Below, piece after piece: positions 63,933-64,000 of a DNA stretch of 64,000 nucleotides; position 1 is the first letter of the stretch; the number at the start of each line of letters is the position of its first letter. A program made the position numbers and the translations under genes. This DNA comes from Vibrio profundi. Its GTDB lineage: Bacteria; Pseudomonadota; Gammaproteobacteria; Enterobacterales; Vibrionaceae. Below the pieces are notes generated by a model. The model was not told the DNA's origin and did not search any database. It was given only the letters and a program-made list of their open reading frames with translations. The stretch lies in assembly GCF_005281835.1 (NCBI RefSeq), contig NZ_RZIS01000002.1:434001-498000 (forward strand), read 5' to 3'.

Positions 63933-64000
63933 CTTTGCATTCACATTTATTGGCTATAGCAGCTATTGATGTCAGCAAAAAGTACAACGAATATTGACGA

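Overview
This window is typical of the second chromosome of a Vibrio species other than V. cholerae. The gene order broadly follows a chromosome II backbone that I recall from V. cholerae (sstT, a DUF368 transporter, malT/malPQ/glgB, deoD, an L,D-transpeptidase with an Lpp-like lipoprotein, a DEAD-box helicase, a peptidase plus TonB receptor, pstSCA). A quorum-sensing Qrr small RNA and a thermolabile hemolysin (TLH) phospholipase also point to Vibrio. I saw no tRNA, rRNA, CRISPR array, insertion sequence or prophage.

Layout. 0.2-10.7 kb: Sel1-repeat protein, SstT serine/threonine carrier, DUF1254/1214 lipoprotein with a LysR regulator, an RsgA GTPase, a tiny unlisted ORF with a strong ribosome site, a copper-delivery operon (small membrane protein, SCO, PCu(A)C), a DUF368 (PopT-type) carrier, and a qrr sRNA with sigma-54 promoter and two LuxO-type sites. 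10.8-25.7 kb: maltodextrin/glycogen region (malT, malP, malQ, glgB, a chemoreceptor, malS), with similar MalT-box-like clusters upstream of malP and malS. 25.7-34.9 kb: short TetR regulator, two overlapping orphan solute-binding proteins, an ECF transporter (T, fused A-A, S), an HlyD/DUF3302 pair and a DMT permease. 34.9-43.7 kb: two overlapping TPR signalling genes (one GGDEF, one degenerate GGDEF), a zinc-ribbon transposase-like gene coupled to deoD, the L,D-transpeptidase/Lpp pair and a DEAD-box helicase.

43.8-50.3 kb is a secreted-enzyme cluster: TLH phospholipase, a multidomain subtilisin-like protease followed by a stand-alone propeptide-like I9 protein, and a lipase with its foldase. 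50.4-59.1 kb is the most interesting block. A near-consensus Fur box precedes five tightly packed co-directional genes: periplasmic prolyl oligopeptidase, TonB-dependent receptor of the haem/haemoprotein type, an HExxH metalloprotease with a GlyGly-CTERM-like tail, a DUF1566 lipoprotein and a small DUF1566 secreted protein. The chemoreceptor that follows, on the opposite strand, has its own Fur-like box. I infer an iron-starvation surface proteolysis and uptake system; its substrate is unknown. The window ends in the phosphate operon after pstA; pstB would lie just outside.
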